DNA of 64,000 bases, from the NCBI GenBank assembly GCA_035278025.1, contig DATEJK010000126.1, positions 6,254 to 70,253 on the forward strand. The letters are read 5' to 3'. The notes below the pieces were generated by a model. It made no database searches. It had not been told where the DNA came from and saw only the letters and a program-made list of their open reading frames with translations. The translations under genes were made by a program, and so were the position numbers. This document shows positions 42,188 through 51,745 of the stretch, piece after piece. Position 1 is the stretch's first letter. Each line of letters starts with the position of its first letter. This DNA is from JAICWP01 sp035278025. GTDB taxonomy: Bacteria > Acidobacteriota > Terriglobia > Terriglobales > Acidobacteriaceae.

Positions 42188-43384
42188 TTGATCATCCACG
42201 TGTTTTACAGAGTGCCCAGTTTGAGATTCGGCGCCATCTCCTTTTGTGTCGCTTTCCTTGCCCTGCTTTCCGGCTGCAGTGGAAGCAGCCCGCAGCAGAC
42301 CACCAGCGGGTTTCCGCAACGCGCTTTCGTTTCTAACAGCGGGGGCGGCAGCGTGCAGATCATTGACTCCATTCACGACATACTTGACTTCGCCACCTCC
42401 ATCAGCGCCGGTACCAGCCCCGGTCTGATGGCCCTTGCTCCCAGCAGGAAGTTCACCTTGGTTTTCGACTCTACCGGCAACAGCATCTCTGTGATCAATA
42501 ATGCGCAGGAGTCGCAAACCGCCGCCATCTCCTTGCCCAGTTGGACGGAGAGCATGACCATTTCCCCTGACAGTTCCCTGGGCTATGTCGCGATGCCGGC
42601 GGCGCAAGTGCTGGCCAAACCGGCGGGCATAGTGGATGTACTCGACCTGGTGAACAACCGGGTCAAAAACATCCTGCAGATTCCTCAGGCGCACTGGCTG
42701 GCAGTGAACCACAGCGGCAACCGGGTGCTGGTGTTCAGCGACAATTCCGACGCGGTGACCGTTATCAACCCCGCCCAGATCGGAAAGGGAGCTTTTTCAA
42801 CCACCGTCACCGGCTTTGATCGCCCAGTGGGCGCTGTATTCAGTGAAGACGACAGCGTTGCTTATGTCCTGAACTGCGGCGCCGAATGCGGCGGCACCAG
42901 TGCCGGGGTCACAGTGCTTAATATGAACACCAACACCACCGGCGCCGCTGTCGGCCTTTCCGGAGCAACCAGCGCCATGCTCATCAATGGCAACCTCTAC
43001 GTTGCCGGCAGCGGCCACGGCGTGGGTACGCTGCAGGTGGTGAACACTGCCGGACTAACCGCGTCAGCCCCGGTGAGCATCAGCAACGGTTACCATTGGC
43101 GCATGGAATTGGGCAGCCGGAACAAGCTCTTTATCGGCTCTCGCGGCTGTACCAACCGGGGCTGCCTTTCGATTTTTGATATCAGTTCCAATCAAGTAGT
43201 CATAGATACGCCCAATGGCGACGTTACCGGCATCGCTCCCATCCCCAACCGCAATATTGTTTACGTCATCGAAGGCGGTGAGTTGCGTATCTTCGACACC
43301 ACCACCAGCGCCCCCTCCACCACACGGTTCCTTGACATCGTCGGCAAAGCCATAGACGTCAAGGAAATTGACCCGGCACAGTAA
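42188..43384 (+). CDS. Beta-propeller (YncE-like) lipoprotein
   Basis: A roughly 398-residue exported protein. The N-terminus has a lipobox (FCVAFLALLSGCSGSS, cleavage before Cys), so it is probably membrane-anchored. The rest is a repeated strand pattern with YVTN/NHL-like units, for example FVSNSGGGSVQIIDSIHD, NRVLVFSDNSDAVTVINPAQ and YVLNCGAECGGTSAGVTVLN, consistent with a seven-bladed propeller. Such proteins often bind other proteins or have no known enzyme activity. The start is uncertain: TTG 42188, GTG 42200 or GTG 42212, none with a strong RBS. An extended -10 promoter lies just upstream. Confidence 0.75.
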   Translation: MIIHVFYRVPSLRFGAISFCVAFLALLSGCSGSSPQQTTSGFPQRAFVSNSGGGSVQIIDSIHDILDFATSISAGTSPGLMALAPSRKFTLVFDSTGNSISVINNAQESQTAAISLPSWTESMTISPDSSLGYVAMPAAQVLAKPAGIVDVLDLVNNRVKNILQIPQAHWLAVNHSGNRVLVFSDNSDAVTVINPAQIGKGAFSTTVTGFDRPVGAVFSEDDSVAYVLNCGAECGGTSAGVTVLNMNTNTTGAAVGLSGATSAMLINGNLYVAGSGHGVGTLQVVNTAGLTASAPVSISNGYHWRMELGSRNKLFIGSRGCTNRGCLSIFDISSNQVVIDTPNGDVTGIAPIPNRNIVYVIEGGELRIFDTTTSAPSTTRFLDIVGKAIDVKEIDPAQ

Positions 43385-43464
43385 TTCCTCGGCGGCCTAC
43401 CGGGCCCGTGCTGAGCCATTGATCCCGCAATTTGCAAGTTGATGAGAGGTCCACCTAACTGGGT

Positions 43465-45903
43465 TCATTTCTCCGGTTGCAGGACGAGTTGGTGTGCGCG
43501 CGCGGCGGCTACGGCCTGGGCTGAAAACCGCAGGTGGAACGTAGAACCGCCGAACCAGGCCGGCCATTGATCCATGTAATAGGGACTGAGGAGGTTTCCC
43601 GACTGCCCGGTTACGATGTTGAGGGTGGAATTGTCGAGGTTTGCGAGATCCACCGTGGTGCGCTCGGAAGGGCCAAAGTGGCGCCCCACAGCTTTGACGG
43701 TATAACTATCACCCGATTGCGGGTGCCGCCCTGGCCCGGCCCAGCGCCGCAGGATGGGGATGGCCCCAAAAATGGGATGGTTGATTTCCACCGGGTTGAG
43801 TTCACCCCAGTGCCAGTTGGCCAGGTTGGAGGGTACGTCCGCCGGTTGCAGCGCCGCCTCCACCGCTGCGGCCAGCAATTGGTTGTAATCTTTGACGTTC
43901 ACCGGAAGCCAGCGTTGCGGCTCATAGAGAAGCACGTTTTCCAGCCACACGGGCCGCATGAACCATTCGTAGGTCTTCCAGCTCAGGCGGCCATCATCGT
44001 TGCCGACCGCGGCGGCAGTTCCCAGTTTGGGCTCCAGCAACAGGCGGTAAAGTTCCTCGCGGGCGGAAGCCTCAATAGCGGCGGCCGCCGAATCGGCCAG
44101 CATCCGCCCATCCCAATTGCGCATTAATTCGCGCGCCTGCCGCATCCGGGGGGAGATCCCCTTCACGTGGTCCAGAGCGTATACGAAACGCTCGGCGCAA
44201 AAGCGGTCGAAGGCGGAGTAAACGTCGGTCTGCAGGGCCAGCATGTCGGCAGAAGTGAATTTCTTATCCGACTCAAGCACCTTGTAAATGCGCTGGGTGC
44301 GATAGGGCGGTCCCCATTCCGCGCTCAGAGAATAGGGATACTTGTCGGGAGTAATGCGGCCGTTGGCCGTGGCCAGGATTCCCGAGGGCGGGTTGAACAC
44401 ACTGGGCAGCTTTTCGAACGGCACATACCCGGTCCACTCATGGGCATTGTCGGCGCCGGAGACGGGAAGGCTGCCGTCGCCAGCGGATCGGATCGGCACC
44501 CTGCCGGTAGCCTGGTAGCCGATGTTGCCGTCCACGTCGGCATAAACCACGTTCTGGCCGGGCGCCACCCAGGTGGAAAAGGCGCGGCGAAACTCCTCCC
44601 AGCCCTGGGCCGCATCCACGTCAACAAAGGGCAGGGCGAGCGCATTGGGTGTGTAGAGGGTCCACTCCAGGGCCAGCATTCGCTTTTCGCCTGGGATGAG
44701 GTCGGTGATGATGGGCCCGTGGCGGGTGAGCAGCACATCGAAGCTGACTTCGGGCTGGCCTTTGACCTTGATCACTTCGTGGCGACGCTGCGGCTCCTGC
44801 CATCCTTGCGGGGTCTGGTACTGCCCGCCGGAGTTGAAGTTCTCGATGAACACGTCTTCTACCGTCGGCCCTATGTTGGTAAATCCCCAGGCGATGCGCT
44901 GGTTATGCCCGAGAATGACGGTGGGCGTTCCCGGCAGTGTGACTCCGGCCACGTCGAAGTCTCCGCTGGTCAAGTGAGCCTCATACCACAATGCCGGCAT
45001 CTGGTGACCCAGGTGAGGGTCGTTGGAGAGCAGGGGCTTACCGGAAGCAGTGTGCGCCCCCGAAATCACCCAGTCGTTGGAGCCGAGTTCCGGCCGCAGT
45101 TCCGTCTGTGGAATTGCCATCCCGGCCAGGGTGGGCACACTGCCTACGCCGGTGGCGGGTGCGGCGGGCGCGAGCGTACCCATCTTTTGCGTGTCCTGTC
45201 CGGGAGGATGATCGCGCCACGAGGAGTTGGGGTAGAGGTCCGATGTAAGCTCTGGGCCCAATTTGGCCAGGATCTTCTCGCGCTCCAGTGCCACTTTGGC
45301 GGAGTAATGGTTCAACTCCTTCACCATGTTGGCTTCTATGACCAGCGAATCCAACGGGGTCCAGGGACGCGGGGTATAGCGTAGAACGCGAAACTCAAGG
45401 GGCAAGCGGTCCCCCTGTTGGGCGATGAAGTCATTGACCCCGCGGGCGTAAGCTTCGAGATACGAGCGGTCGCGAGGGGATAGCTCCTCCACCGCTCTCT
45501 GGGCTCGCGCCTCAAGGCCAAGGATGCGTTGTTCGCGGTCGTGTTTGACCCAGTCGGAGCCCAGCACCTCAGCCATATCCCCGGCAGCGAAGCGCCGCGT
45601 CATATCCATTTCCCAAAGGCGGTCTTGGGCGGTGACGTAGCCCTGGGCGAGGAAAAGATCCTCCAAATTGGCTGCTTCGATGCTGGGCACTCCGTGAGCG
45701 TCGCGGGTAATGGCCACGGGTGAGGACAAACCGCTTACCGCCAGGCTTCCGTCAATCTGGGGAAGGGCGGTACTGGCGGTGTGGTAGAGCCAGCCACCCG
45801 ACGCGGCAGCCAGCAGCAGCAGCGCGAAAAGTGCCAGGGCGAGCCAGCGCAGAACTAGGCGGGCGGCGACGGTCTGGGGAGGAGCGATCTCAGGAGTGGC
45901 CAT
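43465..45903 (-). CDS. Penicillin acylase-family N-terminal nucleophile hydrolase
   Basis: An 812-residue periplasmic or membrane-anchored acylase (start ATG 45901-45903; the frame is open upstream, but the product begins MATPEIAPPQ followed by one membrane helix, RLVLRWLALALFALLLLAAA). The proprotein is cleaved before the nucleophilic serine, predicted as Ser275 in ELGSNDWVISGAHTASGKPL. LSNDPHLGHQMPALWYEAHL follows and the late NWHWGELNPVEINHP block contains family residues. Members cleave beta-lactam side chains or acyl-homoserine lactones; the substrate is unknown here. It is divergent from a Fur-family gene across a perfect palindrome, so metal control is possible. Confidence 0.92.
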   Translation of the reverse strand: MATPEIAPPQTVAARLVLRWLALALFALLLLAAASGGWLYHTASTALPQIDGSLAVSGLSSPVAITRDAHGVPSIEAANLEDLFLAQGYVTAQDRLWEMDMTRRFAAGDMAEVLGSDWVKHDREQRILGLEARAQRAVEELSPRDRSYLEAYARGVNDFIAQQGDRLPLEFRVLRYTPRPWTPLDSLVIEANMVKELNHYSAKVALEREKILAKLGPELTSDLYPNSSWRDHPPGQDTQKMGTLAPAAPATGVGSVPTLAGMAIPQTELRPELGSNDWVISGAHTASGKPLLSNDPHLGHQMPALWYEAHLTSGDFDVAGVTLPGTPTVILGHNQRIAWGFTNIGPTVEDVFIENFNSGGQYQTPQGWQEPQRRHEVIKVKGQPEVSFDVLLTRHGPIITDLIPGEKRMLALEWTLYTPNALALPFVDVDAAQGWEEFRRAFSTWVAPGQNVVYADVDGNIGYQATGRVPIRSAGDGSLPVSGADNAHEWTGYVPFEKLPSVFNPPSGILATANGRITPDKYPYSLSAEWGPPYRTQRIYKVLESDKKFTSADMLALQTDVYSAFDRFCAERFVYALDHVKGISPRMRQARELMRNWDGRMLADSAAAAIEASAREELYRLLLEPKLGTAAAVGNDDGRLSWKTYEWFMRPVWLENVLLYEPQRWLPVNVKDYNQLLAAAVEAALQPADVPSNLANWHWGELNPVEINHPIFGAIPILRRWAGPGRHPQSGDSYTVKAVGRHFGPSERTTVDLANLDNSTLNIVTGQSGNLLSPYYMDQWPAWFGGSTFHLRFSAQAVAAARAHQLVLQPEK

Positions 45904-45963
45904 GGAGAGTCCCTGGATTGTAGGGCGGGCAGGGCTGAGGAAACAACCGGGGCGGAAGGCAAG

Positions 45964-45986
45964 TTGAAAATGACTTTCATTTTCAA
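45964..45986. promoter_or_regulatory. Fur-family box between penicillin acylase and Fur genes
   Basis: TTGAAAATGA-CTT-TCATTTTCAA is a perfect 10-3-10 inverted repeat in an otherwise GC-rich region. Its centre GAAAATGACTTTCATTTTC resembles the classical Fur box GATAATGATAATCATTATC. It lies 61 bases from the acylase start and 44 bases from the Fur-family start, well placed to control both genes. Confidence 0.85.
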
Positions 45987-46029
45987 AATGGCCCGGGCTT
46001 GATATCCTGAACCCGGCTCCGCCTTCTCC

Positions 46030-46530
46030 ATGCTGCAGAAGCGCATTGACGACCAGCCCCTCCTCTCCCGCCAGATGATGCGCGAGGCCGAACAGATCCT
46101 GCACAGCCACCTCAAGCGCGTCGGCCTGAAGCACACCGCGCAGCGGGACACCATCCTGCGCACCTTCCTGGAGACTCGGGAGCACCTTTCCATGGACGAG
46201 CTCCATCGCCTGGTCAAGCGCAAGGATGCGCGCATCGGCTTCACCACGGTTTACCGCACCCTCAAGCTGTTAACCGAATGCGGGCTGGCCAGCGAGGTTG
46301 CCTTTCACGACGGGATTGCCCGCTTCGAGCACCAGTACAACCGGCGCAGCCACCACCACATGGTGTGCACGGAATGCGGCGGTTCGGTGGAATTCTTCTC
46401 CCCGGAAGTGGACCGCCTGGAGCAGGAAATCGGCCGCAAGCACCACTACCTGACCACCCGCCACACCTTTCAGATCTACGGGGTGTGCGAAAGCTGCCGG
46501 AAGAAGGCGGCCGGTCGCCCTAGCGCCTGA
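46030..46530 (+). CDS. Fur-family metalloregulator
   Basis: A 166-residue Fur/Zur/PerR-type repressor. The N-terminal winged helix includes HLKRVGLKHTAQRDTILRTF, LSMDELHRLVKRKDARIGFT and TVYRTLKLLTECGLASEV. The metal-binding part has YNRRSHHHMVCTECGGSVEF (the HHH...CxxC structural-zinc cysteines) and YGVCESCRKKAAG (second CxxC). Which metal it senses cannot be decided by eye. The ATG at 46030 keeps an N-terminal extension of about 20 residues; a start at MMREAEQ is also possible. The palindrome upstream suggests autoregulation and shared control of the divergent acylase gene. Confidence 0.93.
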   Translation: MLQKRIDDQPLLSRQMMREAEQILHSHLKRVGLKHTAQRDTILRTFLETREHLSMDELHRLVKRKDARIGFTTVYRTLKLLTECGLASEVAFHDGIARFEHQYNRRSHHHMVCTECGGSVEFFSPEVDRLEQEIGRKHHYLTTRHTFQIYGVCESCRKKAAGRPSA

Positions 46531-46646
46531 GTCCGCCGTTGCCTTAAGGCTCGCTTTCTGTTAATGTCCGCGCAATCAGGGCCAGTCAGGGACAGTCCAG
46601 GGCTCGGAACGACCGTTTCTATTCTCAGGGTTTTCAGGAGGGCAAT

Positions 46647-47114
46647 ATGCCGCGGTTTTGCGCGTCGTGTGGAGCGCCCATGGCAGAGGGCGCCATTTCG
46701 TGTAGTTCTTGTGGAACCAGTACCGCCCAAAACGTGGGCGGAGGAGCCGCGGCAGTTCCCGCGGCCGCGCCGTCTACCGGCGGCCTGACCGATAACGTTG
46801 CCGGCCTTTTGGCTTATATCACCATCATTCCGTCCATCATTTTTCTGGTGATGGAGCCTTACAACCGGAACCGGTTCGTTCGCTTCCACTCGTTCCAGAA
46901 CATCTTCTTCTGTGTGGCCTGCATTGCGCTGGGCATTGTGATGAGCATTATCGGAATGATCCCCATGGTGGGGTTGATCACGCTGGTGATCTGGCCGCTG
47001 ATTGGGCTTGGCCTGCTGGTGGTGTGGGTCATTCTCCTGCTCAAGGCGTATCAAGGTCAGATGTTCAAGCTGCCTGTGATCGGCGACATGGCGGAAAAGC
47101 AGGCCAACGCATAA
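46647..47114 (+). CDS. Zinc-ribbon DUF4870-like membrane protein
   Basis: A 155-residue protein. The N-terminus is a small zinc ribbon (MPRFCASCGAPMAEGAISCS with SCGTST: CxxC...CxxC), followed by a flexible Ala/Gly linker to about residue 45. The C-terminal part has three membrane segments (VAGLLAYITIIPSIIFLVM, IFFCVACIALGIVMSIIGMI, LVIWPLIGLGLLVVWVILLL) with NRNRFVRFHSFQN between them, the pattern of DUF4870-type proteins. The function is unknown. It starts 18 bases after a GGAGGG-like site (TTCAGGAGGGC) and ends before a clear terminator. Confidence 0.8.
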   Translation: MPRFCASCGAPMAEGAISCSSCGTSTAQNVGGGAAAVPAAAPSTGGLTDNVAGLLAYITIIPSIIFLVMEPYNRNRFVRFHSFQNIFFCVACIALGIVMSIIGMIPMVGLITLVIWPLIGLGLLVVWVILLLKAYQGQMFKLPVIGDMAEKQANA

Positions 47115-47137
47115 CTTGCAGCAGCTCTCGAAACAGG

Positions 47138-47167
47138 GGCGGGGCCCGGGTGCCCCGCCTTATTTTT
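47138..47167 (+). terminator. Rho-independent terminator after the zinc-ribbon gene
   Basis: GGCGGGGC (47138-47145) pairs perfectly with GCCCCGCC (47152-47159) around a 6-base loop and is followed by TTATTTTT. It begins 24 bases after the stop of the zinc-ribbon membrane protein gene. Confidence 0.88.
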
Positions 47168-47323
47168 GGAAATCGCGCGTCCCGCCGCCTCCGCCGCGCA
47201 TCTCATCATCTTCTCTTACGCGATCTGGCCTTGACAGAAGCTCCGCCAGATGTCATTTGTATCTACTTTTGTTTTTCTCCCTGAACGGGAAGCAGCGAAG
47301 ACCGTTCCGAAACCGGGTGTGGA

Positions 47324-48316
47324 TTGCGCGTACGAGTCTTTTATCACGACCGCTGTTTTGACGGGGCTTGTTCCGCCGCGCTTTTTTCGCGCTTTTACCG
47401 CGAGCGCATCCGCGGCGACGCCGAATTCGAGTTCAGCGGGCTGCTGCACCGCGCCGGCTCGCTGTTCGACGAAGAGAAATTCGATGGCGACGAAAACGCC
47501 ATTGTGGATTTCAAGTATTCCCCCTCGCCCAGGATCACATGGTGGTTCGACCACCACGAGAGCGCCTTTCTCAGCCCCGAGGATGCGGCCGTCTTCGAAC
47601 ACGACGAGAGCAACCGCAAGTTCTACGATCCCGATTTCAAGTCCTGCACCCGCTTCATCGCCACGGTGGCGGAGAAACGTTTCGGCTTTGATCCTCGACC
47701 GGTGGCGGAAATGGTGGAATGGGCCGACATCATTGATGGGGCTCTTTATCCCGATGCCAAATCGGCGGTGGAAATGAAGGCTCCGGCGATGAAACTGACC
47801 ATGGTGATCGAAACCGCCCAGGAGCCCGGTTTTATCGTGCGCCTGATTCCCCTGCTGGCCGGCCAGACCCTCGAACAGACGCTGAGCGAGCCCTTTGTGG
47901 CGCCCCGACTGGCCCCGCTGATGGAGCGTCACCAGAAAACCATCGAAGTGCTGCGGCAGCGCATCGAGTATCGCGACGGCACCGTCTTCTTCGACGTCAC
48001 CGATGGGGACTACGAGGGCTACAACAAATTTGTGCCCTACTATCTCTATCCCCAATGCGTGTACAGCGTGGGGTTGAGCAAGAGCAACTTCCGCACCAAG
48101 GTGGCCGTGGGCTCCAACCCCTGGGCCCCGGTGCCTCCCCTGGTCAACCTGGCCAAGGTGTGCGAGCGCTATGGCGGGGGCGGGCATGCGCGGGTTGGGG
48201 CTATTTCATTCCCCACCAGCCATGGCGAGGAAGCCCGCAAGGCAGCCCTGGAAATTGTCGCCGAATTGCGCGCCAGCTATCGCGAGCAGCAGGCCCAGCT
48301 TGCGCTTAAGCCATAG
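47324..48316 (+). CDS. DHH-family phosphoesterase
   Basis: A 330-residue protein of the DHH/DHHA1 superfamily. The N-terminal domain has RVFYHDRCFDGACSAALF (metal-binding His and Asp) and ITWWFDHHESAF, the DHH motif itself. The C-terminal DHHA1 domain ends with YGGGGHARVGAISFP (GGGH substrate-binding motif). Relatives are RecJ-like nucleases, oligoribonucleases (NrnA) and c-di-AMP phosphodiesterases. At this length an NrnA-like or unassigned phosphodiesterase is likely, and RecJ is excluded by size. The start is TTG 47324, the first possible codon before RVRVFYHD, with a weak GG-rich site upstream. It is a single gene after a terminator. Confidence 0.85.
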   Translation: MRVRVFYHDRCFDGACSAALFSRFYRERIRGDAEFEFSGLLHRAGSLFDEEKFDGDENAIVDFKYSPSPRITWWFDHHESAFLSPEDAAVFEHDESNRKFYDPDFKSCTRFIATVAEKRFGFDPRPVAEMVEWADIIDGALYPDAKSAVEMKAPAMKLTMVIETAQEPGFIVRLIPLLAGQTLEQTLSEPFVAPRLAPLMERHQKTIEVLRQRIEYRDGTVFFDVTDGDYEGYNKFVPYYLYPQCVYSVGLSKSNFRTKVAVGSNPWAPVPPLVNLAKVCERYGGGGHARVGAISFPTSHGEEARKAALEIVAELRASYREQQAQLALKP

Positions 48317-48352
48317 TCCCAGGGGGCCTTCACTCCCAGGACGAAGTGCGCT

Positions 48353-51300
48353 TCAATAGATGAGCTTCAGCGAAAACTGGATCTGCCGGGAGGTTCCGGC
48401 CGTTTTGCTGATAACGCCGAATCCGCTTCCCCGAAGAATGTTGGAGGGCAGCCCGAAATTCGTCAGGTTGAATACATTAAAGAATTCGGCGCGCAACTCA
48501 ATAGTGCCGAGTTCGGTTTTGCCGCGGCGGCCAAAAGGTGTGTCTTTGACCAGCGCCAGATCATAGTCCTGGAAGCCGGGTCCGCGGAAAGTATTGCGGC
48601 CCAGGGTGCCAAACCGGCCATGGTTGGGTCCAGAGCCGCCGGGAACATCTACGGGAATGGAAAAGAAGGAAGCGTTATCAGGGCCACGGCCAAAGTAGTC
48701 CTCATGCACCGGCCGGCTGGTGGAAAGATCCGGCTGCGTGACCAGATCAGGCCGGTCGGCGCCGCCCGCGCCCGCGCCGGTTTGCTGCACGCCTGAGTAG
48801 ACGGTGAAGGGAGGGCCGCTCATGACGGTGGTGATGTTCAACAACTGCCATCCAGTGGTGAAACGGCGGCCGAGTGGCCGAAGAAAGCTCACGCGGTCCA
48901 GCGGCAGCACTTGTATCAGACTTACTGTGAACACGTGGGTCACGTCGAAGGTCGAAGGCCCCCTTTCAGCTTTCGTGTCCCATGGGTTCTGTGGAAACGT
49001 TTGCAGGACTGCGCCCGCGGTGGTGAATCCCCCTCCCAGTACGGCGCTGGCGTCATCGAGAGATTTGGAATATGTGTAACTGGCCTGGATGCCCAGTCCG
49101 GCCCGCGGCGAATTCTTGCCCACCGAGGCCTGCAGGGAGTGATAGGTGGAGTGTGAGCCACTGGTCATCAGCAGCTCCGGTCCGAAACCTCCGATGGCGT
49201 GCCCGGCGGAGTCGAAACGGGTGAAGGGCGCGAAAGCGGGATCGGCGCCCCCATAGCTGTTCGGCGAGAATACGGTGCTGAGATGAACTCCTGTGGTGGC
49301 CACGTAGAAGACTCCCAGCTTCACATCGCGAAAGTCATGTTCCACCCCGGCGCTATAGGTGCCGATATAACCGTTGCGAAATTCCCGGGCGATACCTTCC
49401 ACCGAGAGAAGCTGCGGTTGATGACCGGGCGTGAGCGCCGCCAGGTCATTCTGGAAGCGCTCGAGGTCAAGCTCGGTGTTGGGAGGCACAACCGTGCTTC
49501 GGCCTTGGGGAAAAAGCAGGGCTCCCGCGGATGTATAGACAGGAGGAAGATTAAGCGGCACCACAGCGTTCTCAAAGGGCAGGGGGACGCCCGGCAAGGC
49601 GGTGAGGAAGGGAGTAAAGATAAACGGCATGGAGCCGGTCAGAAAATTGTCCTGCCAGAGGTTGGGAATGATGGACATGATGCCGCCGGAGGCGTGCAAA
49701 ACCGTATGCTCGCCGAGGGCGTAGTCGAGCGCCAGCCGCGGCCCCCAGCCGCTCCAATCCTGGTTGTAGGGAGGCTGGGGGTCATACACAAAAATCTGGC
49801 GGGCACTATGATCCCAGTATGTTACCGGCTGGCCGTTGGGGCCTATGAACCTCGGTCCGGAGGTACGCTGCTGCGCTTCATGGATTCGGCTGTTCACGTT
49901 ATAGCGAAGGCCATAATTGACGGCCAGGCGCCGTGTCGCCTTCCAGTTGTCCTGGAAATAGAACTCGTAGGCCTCGCGGTGGGTCGCGGCTTCATCGAAC
50001 TTGTCGCCGGCGGGCGTGCCGTTCGCCGCGGCCGTGATGGTGTAGGAATAGGGCGTTGCCGTCAGCAATCCCGCCAGCGAATCGGGCAGCGGGTCCCCCG
50101 CTGCGATGTCGTGCTGGCCGCTGGCGGAAAGAATTGCCACCGGGGAATAGGCGGTTCCACCGCCGAAAGAGTAAGCGCCGTTGGGGTTGGTGCCGAAAAT
50201 GGTGGAATCGCGGTTGGCCCGCAGCTCGATACCCCATTTGAAGCTGTGATTGCCGCGCACAAACGAGGTGTCGTTCTTCAGTTGGTAAAGGTTGCTGTAG
50301 GAACCGATGATGGAGCCGTCGGCCGAGTTGAAGGCTTCGAACAGACCGTCGCCGTATCCGATTGCCGGCTGGGTATGGTTGGAACTGGGGAACAGGGGCG
50401 TGCTGCGAATGTAACCGATCGTAGTCTCATTCGTGAGATGAGAGGAAAGGTTACGTGTGTACTTCACCATCGCGTTCCGCTGGTGATCGAAGAAGCGGAT
50501 TCCAAAACTGGGGTCAATGGCCGTCTGGTCGGGATTGATCAGCGGACCGTTAACCTGGTTCAGGCTGAAGCGCGTCATCAGCGAGGATTTATCGGAAATG
50601 GCGTGGTCAACTCGCACCGAGAACTGGTCGGTGTTGGTGGCAACCTTGGATGAGGCTTCGTAGGTGCGGGCGCCATAAGCGCCCCCGGGGTTGTTAGGCA
50701 GCGGATAGGCTGCCAAAATCGGCGCCACCGCCGGATTCACCGGGACCCGGAGAGTGTCGCCGGGAAAGGCTGTGGTATCGAAGCCCTGCCGTTCGGCGGC
50801 TGTGGGCACGGGAAACACCTGCGTCGTCCCCAACACCTGCCGGAATCCCTGGTACTCGCCAAAGAAGAAGGTGTGGCGGCGTCCGTCGTAGACGCCCGGA
50901 AGCACGACGGGGCCGCCGACGGTAGCCCCGAACTCATTGCGTACAAACGGCGGAATACGCCGCTTGCTGAGCGGGTCAATATGATCGAAATAATTGCGGG
51001 CGTCGAAGGCGGCATTACGCACGAAAGCAAACGCGCTGCCATGGATCTGATCAGTTCCTGATTTCGAGATCACGTTGGTATAGCCGGCGGCACCGTGGCC
51101 TATTTCCGCCGGCATCACGCCGGAACTGGCTTGTACCTCCTGGATGGCGTCCACGTTGAAATTCGAAAACGTGGCGCCGCCCATCTCCGGATCCGTGGTA
51201 TCAGCGCCGTCTATAGCAAACACCGCCGTGAAACCCCGTTGTCCGTTGACAGCAAACTGCTGGGTGAAATTGGCCGCGCCGTTGGTGTCGGTCATGGTCC

Positions 51301-51745
51301 CGGCCGCCAGCAGCAGCAGCTTGCTGAAGTCGCGGGCGTTGAGGGGCAGAGTGGAAACCTGCTCGCTGGAAAGGCGCTCGCCACCGGAAACCTCTGAGGG
51401 GGATTGCTCCGCGCTCACCAGGCGCAGCGCCTGGATCGGGGAACAGAGCTGCAGACTGGCGGTTAGCGCAAATCCTGCCTGAAACTTCAGGGTTCCAGAC
51501 ATTCGGCAGCTCGCCGCTTTGCTCTCCACCGAAACCTCGTAATTTCCGGGAGCAATTTCATCAAAATGAAACTCACCCTGAGGAGACGTACGGCTCACGG
51601 AATCGCGGTTGTGAGCCGCGGAGTGTAATCGCACCGTCGCATTGGCGACAGGGGCGTTGGCATGGTCGCGCAGCAGGCCTCGCCACGAGCCTGCCGAACT
51701 CGCGCCTGCCGGCCCAGCCAGTGCCAACAGACAGACAACTACCAT
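48353..51745 (-). CDS. Oar-like TonB-dependent receptor with carboxypeptidase-regulatory N-domain
   Basis: A 1130-residue outer-membrane receptor. The N-terminal carboxypeptidase-regulatory-like domain is SWRGLLRDHANAPVANATVR with GEFHFDEIAPGNYEVSVE. A plug domain follows, with LPLNARDFSKLLLLAAGTMT, RGFTAVFAIDGADTTDPEMG and VISKSGTDQIHGSAFAFVRN. A long beta-barrel ends FGVISKTAGTSRQIQFSLKLIY with an aromatic last residue. Acidobacteria carry many such receptors, and the ligand is unknown. The ATG at 51743-51745 lies 18 bases from the good GGGAGGT Shine-Dalgarno site; an in-frame ATT at 51758-51760 is better spaced and adds positive charge to the signal peptide. Confidence 0.92.
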   Translation of the reverse strand: MVVVCLLALAGPAGASSAGSWRGLLRDHANAPVANATVRLHSAAHNRDSVSRTSPQGEFHFDEIAPGNYEVSVESKAASCRMSGTLKFQAGFALTASLQLCSPIQALRLVSAEQSPSEVSGGERLSSEQVSTLPLNARDFSKLLLLAAGTMTDTNGAANFTQQFAVNGQRGFTAVFAIDGADTTDPEMGGATFSNFNVDAIQEVQASSGVMPAEIGHGAAGYTNVISKSGTDQIHGSAFAFVRNAAFDARNYFDHIDPLSKRRIPPFVRNEFGATVGGPVVLPGVYDGRRHTFFFGEYQGFRQVLGTTQVFPVPTAAERQGFDTTAFPGDTLRVPVNPAVAPILAAYPLPNNPGGAYGARTYEASSKVATNTDQFSVRVDHAISDKSSLMTRFSLNQVNGPLINPDQTAIDPSFGIRFFDHQRNAMVKYTRNLSSHLTNETTIGYIRSTPLFPSSNHTQPAIGYGDGLFEAFNSADGSIIGSYSNLYQLKNDTSFVRGNHSFKWGIELRANRDSTIFGTNPNGAYSFGGGTAYSPVAILSASGQHDIAAGDPLPDSLAGLLTATPYSYTITAAANGTPAGDKFDEAATHREAYEFYFQDNWKATRRLAVNYGLRYNVNSRIHEAQQRTSGPRFIGPNGQPVTYWDHSARQIFVYDPQPPYNQDWSGWGPRLALDYALGEHTVLHASGGIMSIIPNLWQDNFLTGSMPFIFTPFLTALPGVPLPFENAVVPLNLPPVYTSAGALLFPQGRSTVVPPNTELDLERFQNDLAALTPGHQPQLLSVEGIAREFRNGYIGTYSAGVEHDFRDVKLGVFYVATTGVHLSTVFSPNSYGGADPAFAPFTRFDSAGHAIGGFGPELLMTSGSHSTYHSLQASVGKNSPRAGLGIQASYTYSKSLDDASAVLGGGFTTAGAVLQTFPQNPWDTKAERGPSTFDVTHVFTVSLIQVLPLDRVSFLRPLGRRFTTGWQLLNITTVMSGPPFTVYSGVQQTGAGAGGADRPDLVTQPDLSTSRPVHEDYFGRGPDNASFFSIPVDVPGGSGPNHGRFGTLGRNTFRGPGFQDYDLALVKDTPFGRRGKTELGTIELRAEFFNVFNLTNFGLPSNILRGSGFGVISKTAGTSRQIQFSLKLIY

